DNA from: a bacterium
GTDB taxonomy: Bacteria; Bacteroidota; Ignavibacteria; Kapaibacteriales; UBA961
DNA length: 9,173 nt
Assembly (NCBI GenBank): GCA_022844575.1
Contig: JALHLL010000144.1
Location: forward strand, 1-9,173
Direction: 5' to 3'
Of this stretch, positions 6,201 to 9,173 are shown in pieces (within the stretch, counting starts at the first letter, position 1; the number at the start of each line of letters is the position of its first letter). The position numbers and the translations under genes were made by a program. Below the pieces are notes generated by a model. The model ran no database searches, had not been told where the DNA came from, and worked only from the letters and a program-made list of their open reading frames with translations.

Positions 6201-9173
6201 TTATGGTTCAGCTACCGGACTTTCCAGAACCAATACCTGGACAACAGAAACGAACAGAGATAATGCACGTTTGGGTAACTCGGTTGCCGGTGGAGGCGAT
6301 TTTAACGGCGATGGCTTTGCCGATATATTTGTCGGTGCCTCCAACATGACTAATGGTCAGAATAATGAAGGACAAGCATTTGTATATTATGGTTCGGCAA
6401 GCGGTTTGCAAACAACATTCTCTCTTGCTGTCGAATCCGATCAAACGCTTGCTCGTCTCGGAACATCTATTGCAAACGCTGGAGATTTGAATGGCGACGG
6501 TTTAAGCGATATGATTGTCGGTGCTCCGAATTATACCAATAATCTTGCAAGCGAAGGACGTTTATTTATTTATCATGGCAGATTAAACGGTTTATCCTCC
6601 AATCCGAATTCAACAATTCTCGGTACTAAAGTTGGCGATCAATTCGGTTTATCTTTAGCATCAGTCGGTGATGTGAATGGTGACGGATTCGGTGATTTTA
6701 TGGCGGGTTCTCCATATATGGATAATAGATTCTTGGATGATGGGCGTGCATATTTGTATCTGGGTTCGACTACAGGTATTTCGACAACGGCATCACAAAT
6801 TATCAACCCTACAAGCCAAGAAGTTTCCAATTTTGCTTTTTCTATAGCGGGATTAGGTGATATAAATAATGATGGTTATTCGGATGTTGCAATAAGTTCT
6901 CCTTATTTCGATAATCCCATAAGCGGAGTTAAAGATGTAGGAAGAGTATTTGTATATCATGGCAGTGCTTCAGGTCTTTCTGCGAATCCTGTAACCGTGA
7001 TTGACGGTACACAAGAACGTTCATTATTCGGTTTCTCAATAGCAGGGGTTGATGATGTGAATGGTGATGGCTTTACCGATATTCTTATTGGTGAACCTTC
7101 ATGGGATAAAAGCGACAAATTGAAAGATGTCGGACGTATCAGTCTTTATTATGGCTCAGCTACAGGCATTATCCCTAAGAATCCTTGGACTTTTGAAGGC
7201 GATCAAGCTGATGGACAATTCGGCTGGTCAGTTGCCTCAGTAGGTGATATAAACCGAGATGGTTTGGGCGATATTATTACAGGTGCACCATTTTATGATA
7301 ATCCTCAAGCTAATGAAGGTAAAGCATGGATATTTGTCGGTAAATTATTTGGAATGTCCGATAACCCCGTATGGACTGATGAAAGCAATCAGGCAAATGC
7401 AAAATACGGTTATAGAGTGGGGAGTGCCGGTGATGTTGATGGAAACGGTTATACTGAAGCAATGGTAAGTGCCATTTGGCATGATAATCCGAGCTCGAAT
7501 GAAGGTAGAGTATATGTATATTCGGCAGGTGCAAATGGTGTTTCAACTACACCGTCATGGACAGCGGAACCCAATCGTGAAACATCCGAATTCGGTGCAA
7601 GCATTTCATCACTCGGTGATGTGAATGGCGATGGTTTCGGTGATATAGGTGTAGGAGCAACAAGTTATTTCAACGGTCAGCCCGGTGAAGGTGCAGCTTT
7701 TGTATATTTAGGTTCTGAAGCAGGGCTTGGCAGTTCACCTTCATGGGTTTATGAAGGAAATAAGGACTTCGCCGAATTCGGTGGTTCCATTACCGGCGGT
7801 GGCGATTTAGATGGCGATGGATACAGTGACCTGATTGTTGCTGCAACACGCGATGCCGGTGCCGGTAAAGATGGCGGAGCTGTTCATATTTTCTACGGTA
7901 ACGGTAATACCGGTTCTTCTTTAAGACCGAGACAATTACGCCAAGATTTGACAACACCTTTAGCTGAAGGCGGCAGAACTCAAGCGAATACAGCAGTAGG
8001 ATTTGCTGTTAATGCACGCTCATTTTTCGGAAGAACGACGGTAAAAGCGGAGTTTGAAGTTAAACCGATTACAGCAGGTTTTAATGGAGGTGGTACTGTT
8101 CTTTCGGATGTATGGACACCGACAACCGGTGCCAATACGACAATTACAAAAGCTATCACAAATTTGACTCCTGCCACCAATTATAAATGGCGCGGACGTT
8201 TACGCTATCGTTTGAATACGGGTGCTGTACAAATGTTTGGGCATTGGTTCGGTAATGTGTATCCTAAAACAATCGGTGAAACATCATTTAGAACAGGTAC
8301 TGTTTGTAACCTTGTATCGAAAGCCGGCAAAGATATACAGGTTTGCTCGGGTTCTACTTTACAACTTGGTGAATTAACCGTAGGTGGTATTGCTCCTATT
8401 CAATACAAATGGTCTCCGGGTAAAAATCTTAATGATTCGACTGTGATGTTACCTATTGCAAGACCAACAGAGAACACAATGTATATCGTAACAGCAACTG
8501 ACGCAAACAATTGTATCTCAATAGATACGATTAATGTTAAGGTAGTACCCGCTGTTACGGTTAAAACTATTAACGATGTTTCGATTTGTCCGGGTGATAC
8601 CGTACAACTTGAGGCAACTCCGGCAGCCGGTACGCCCCCTTATCGTTATGACTGGACACCAGCATTTACGATAAGTAATGATAAAATTTCTAATCCGATT
8701 ATTGTTCCTCCGTTTACGACAGTATATACTGTGAGAGTTACAGATATAAACGGTTGTATTTCGAGAGATACCGTTGTCGTGGCTGTAAAGCCGGCTGCAC
8801 CGGAAGCAAAAATCACAAGACAGGGCAATACATTGTTCTCTACACAAGCAGCTACGTATCAGTGGTTCAAGGATGGACAACCGATTCAAGGTGCTACGGA
8901 AAGAACATACAACTTTACGGATCAGACCGGAGCAGGAGTTTATCGCGTAAGAGTAACGAATGTAGAAGGTTGTACATACCTTTCGGCTACATACATAGTT
9001 ACAATCACTTCGATTGAGGAAGACGTTGTAATGACTGGTCAAGCAATCGTCTATCCGAATCCGGCGCATAATACTGCTAAGGTTATTATTCCGACCGTTG
9101 CGGGTGCAAAAGTGGATATTCAGTTGGTGAATACCCTCGGAACGGTAGTATATTCGACTTCGGAAATTGCTTC
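3280..9173 (+). CDS. Giant secreted FG-GAP beta-propeller protein with T9SS sorting domain (3' end cut by window edge)
   Basis: At least 1964 residues, open to the right edge with no stop in the frame. Likely exported by Sec, then over the outer membrane by the type IX system, to act on or outside the cell; adhesion or binding of matrix or glycan is inferred from FG-GAP proteins in general and no ligand can be named. Order by residue: signal peptide MKKFLFGTLGLAAVGG plus a hydrophobic run to about 22; an N-terminal region to about 233, ending in MRQNF (143-147), a DANGK motif and YPITIDPI (226-233), a module type commonly seen before FG-GAP or SBBP repeats; 21 FG-GAP blades from about 237 to 1544; a fibronectin-III-like segment (about 1560-1674); three Ig/PKD-like domains (about 1679-1909); and the beginning of a T9SS type A domain from about 1922. 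Roughly 30 C-terminal residues are probably missing. Start 3280 was chosen over 3274 for its spacing from AGGTGA. Confidence 0.93.
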   Translation, partial: MKKFLFGTLGLAAVGGLMYGIVSHGDNGNTTLNEQTQKTWYKKATESIAQSEYHIRFQDKEGVYQSVNRANNFRVSYRCDGFTIEPRTRENEWKFDLKLSAIHKGSTPFTAKNNSVSMTVNEEEMAVLHKDFSIEYSNTPQGMRQNFVVNVKPEGNSPLTVELTETTPLSPSGNGDDIVFVNEDKKPIIHYKDLKVWDANGKNLDAEFRIVDERIQLVVNDIEAQYPITIDPISQTPDWSFESNQTNAQLGFSVTGLGDINGDSFEDFAIGAPYYDNGQIDEGAVFIFHGDAPTLPTTYNKMLEGEQIGANFGFSVAGAGRLNSDNFNDIVVGAPGFDNGQVDEGVIFVYLGSGIGMSTTAAAQRESNQAGAQMGFSVAMAGRINLDSFDDIIVGIPLWDNVQIDEGMAQVYFGGNTGLLADSPISFESNIDAAQMGYSVSGGGDFNKDNRHDVAIGIPLYTNGHSKEGAVFVFMGQTTGGLSALPGWKYEPNLPDYQLGYSIDVVGDVNGDGFADLVAGAPLAQSSLTNEGIVLGFHGNNGGLSATANWQVVGGQMNARFGQTVAGVGDVNNDGNDDVLIGAPLWDGGLTDEGRAHLYFGSTNGISSSIAWFSEGEEANAQFGSAIAGLGDINRDGYDDFAVGLPYHDGGQLDEGSLQVFFGAGPGISTASGTRDGREVGSSFGSAVASAGDVNGDGYSDLIVSAPFSDKTTDTSDAGKVVLYYGTPTGASVSVSWSFTFNQKNANFGAAVASAGDVNNDGYSDVIIGAPGYDNELVDEGKVWVFLGSASGLKLTPVWSAEGNKANSRYGATVACAGDVNGDGNSDVLVGAPNWNDGQANEGAVFLYRGTSSGVFDTPVWTAQSNTVGANFGSAIANGLDVNGDGFSDIAIGAPNQNNDEDVAVEGRLYVYYGRAQFPTVAPNFIDSTLQDAANFATGLNSAGDVNGDGYGELILGAPRYDNGSTDEGRIIVYYGSATGLSRTNTWTTETNRDNARLGNSVAGGGDFNGDGFADIFVGASNMTNGQNNEGQAFVYYGSASGLQTTFSLAVESDQTLARLGTSIANAGDLNGDGLSDMIVGAPNYTNNLASEGRLFIYHGRLNGLSSNPNSTILGTKVGDQFGLSLASVGDVNGDGFGDFMAGSPYMDNRFLDDGRAYLYLGSTTGISTTASQIINPTSQEVSNFAFSIAGLGDINNDGYSDVAISSPYFDNPISGVKDVGRVFVYHGSASGLSANPVTVIDGTQERSLFGFSIAGVDDVNGDGFTDILIGEPSWDKSDKLKDVGRISLYYGSATGIIPKNPWTFEGDQADGQFGWSVASVGDINRDGLGDIITGAPFYDNPQANEGKAWIFVGKLFGMSDNPVWTDESNQANAKYGYRVGSAGDVDGNGYTEAMVSAIWHDNPSSNEGRVYVYSAGANGVSTTPSWTAEPNRETSEFGASISSLGDVNGDGFGDIGVGATSYFNGQPGEGAAFVYLGSEAGLGSSPSWVYEGNKDFAEFGGSITGGGDLDGDGYSDLIVAATRDAGAGKDGGAVHIFYGNGNTGSSLRPRQLRQDLTTPLAEGGRTQANTAVGFAVNARSFFGRTTVKAEFEVKPITAGFNGGGTVLSDVWTPTTGANTTITKAITNLTPATNYKWRGRLRYRLNTGAVQMFGHWFGNVYPKTIGETSFRTGTVCNLVSKAGKDIQVCSGSTLQLGELTVGGIAPIQYKWSPGKNLNDSTVMLPIARPTENTMYIVTATDANNCISIDTINVKVVPAVTVKTINDVSICPGDTVQLEATPAAGTPPYRYDWTPAFTISNDKISNPIIVPPFTTVYTVRVTDINGCISRDTVVVAVKPAAPEAKITRQGNTLFSTQAATYQWFKDGQPIQGATERTYNFTDQTGAGVYRVRVTNVEGCTYLSATYIVTITSIEEDVVMTGQAIVYPNPAHNTAKVIIPTVAGAKVDIQLVNTLGTVVYSTSEIA
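3988..7911 (+). repeat. 21 tandem FG-GAP (integrin-type) beta-propeller repeats
   Basis: Each repeat has an FG/LG-containing strand, a calcium loop of the type G-D-V-N-G-D-G-x-x-D, then IxVGAP, DNGQxDEG and a strand ending Y-x-G. The first residue of each loop is encoded at 4054, 4240, 4426, 4612, 4801, 4987, 5173, 5356, 5548, 5734, 5920, 6112, 6298, 6484, 6670, 6859, 7054, 7246, 7432, 7618 and 7804. Intervals are 183-195 bases, most often exactly 186 (62 residues). FG-GAP repeats form seven-bladed propellers, so 21 repeats would make three full propellers. Repeats 2 and 3 have Arg in place of the first loop Asp (GRLNSD, GRINLD), and repeat 19 reads DVDGNG; these sites may bind calcium poorly. 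Repeats 12 and 16 lack the usual FG pair (NFATG, NFAFS). Confidence 0.92.
7957..8301 (+). other. Fibronectin type III-like segment of the giant protein
   Basis: After the last propeller blade, about 115 residues carry the pattern KAITNLTPATNYKWRGRLRY (8149-8208). The L-x-P-x-T-x-Y-x-W-R motif is typical of strand E-F of fibronectin III domains in FG-GAP proteins. It may act as a stalk between the propellers and the Ig-like domains. The domain boundaries are approximate. Confidence 0.55.
8314..9003 (+). other. Three Ig/PKD-like domains of the giant protein
   Basis: Domain 1 (about 8314-8553) has VCSGSTLQL, IQYKWSPG and TATDANNCIS. Domain 2 (about 8563-8790) has SICPGDTVQLEA, YRYDWTP and RVTDINGCIS. 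Both show the C-x-G-x-x-x-x-L, Y-x-W and D-x-N-x-C pattern common in Bacteroidota surface proteins, with a Cys near each end that could pair in the oxidising exterior. Domain 3 (about 8797-9003) has TYQWFKDGQPIQG and YRVRVTNVEGCTY and keeps only the second Cys. Such modules usually serve as spacers between the binding head and the sorting signal. Confidence 0.75.
9043..9173 (+). other. T9SS type A C-terminal sorting domain (truncated)
   Basis: After the linker SIEEDVVMTG the protein reads AIVYPNPAHNTAKVIIP, then VDIQLVNTLGTVVYSTSEI at the edge. YPNP followed by beta strands with an L-x-N-x-x-G-x-x-V motif is the standard beginning of the Por-secretion C-terminal domain, which guides proteins through the type IX translocon and is removed at the cell surface. 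The last strands lie outside the window. Confidence 0.9.

Noticed and set aside
3988..7911. The regular period of about 186 bp considered as a CRISPR-like or DNA satellite array
   Set aside because: The period is a multiple of three, the frame stays open throughout, and conservation follows the FG-GAP protein motif; it is a coding repeat.
8518..9069. 183-residue reverse-strand ORF opposite the Ig-like domains
   Set aside because: It lies wholly opposite the well-supported frame of the giant protein. Its Cys/Arg/Tyr-rich composition is that of an antisense reading, with no recognisable domain.

Overview
The window looks like a moderately low-GC bacterial chromosome from the Bacteroidota or a related FCB-group phylum. 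Two things support this. A very long secreted protein ends in a type IX secretion (T9SS) sorting domain, and the icd upstream region carries a good match to the Bacteroidota-type promoter (TTG, 19 bp, TAnnTTTG). Genus or species cannot be read from the sequence.

Layout. Positions 1-1172 (minus strand) hold icd, NADP-dependent isocitrate dehydrogenase, complete at its N-terminus and cut by the left edge just before its C-terminus. A 199-bp divergent intergenic region (1173-1371) carries the icd promoter and a weaker candidate for the genes on the plus strand. The plus-strand set starts with a lipoprotein of the family 1 ABC-transporter solute-binding proteins (1372-2604). Its stop codon overlaps the start of an Ogg2-type 8-oxoguanine DNA glycosylase/AP lyase (2601-3224) as ATGA. 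After 55 bp a giant ORF begins at 3280 and is still open at the right edge (9173). It encodes a signal peptide, an N-terminal module of a type often seen before FG-GAP repeats, 21 consecutive FG-GAP blades with a period near 62 residues, a fibronectin-III-like segment, three Ig/PKD-like domains and the start of a T9SS type A sorting domain.

How the parts relate. icd is a housekeeping TCA-cycle gene and probably unrelated to the rest. The binding protein and glycosylase appear translationally coupled, but no shared pathway is obvious and no ABC permease or ATPase is in view. The giant protein should be exported by Sec, crossed over the outer membrane by T9SS, and attached to the surface or released; adhesion or matrix binding is the usual inference for such proteins. 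The large gene was recovered by reading frame 1 through every line from 3280 to 9173, with no stop found.

I found no CRISPR array, insertion sequence, tRNA, rRNA or phage gene, and nothing I would call a clearly new biological system. The most distinctive items are the exact count of 21 propeller blades (3 x 7), the codon-level sharing of one loop sequence among seven blades, and the archaeal-style Ogg coupled to a solute-binding lipoprotein.
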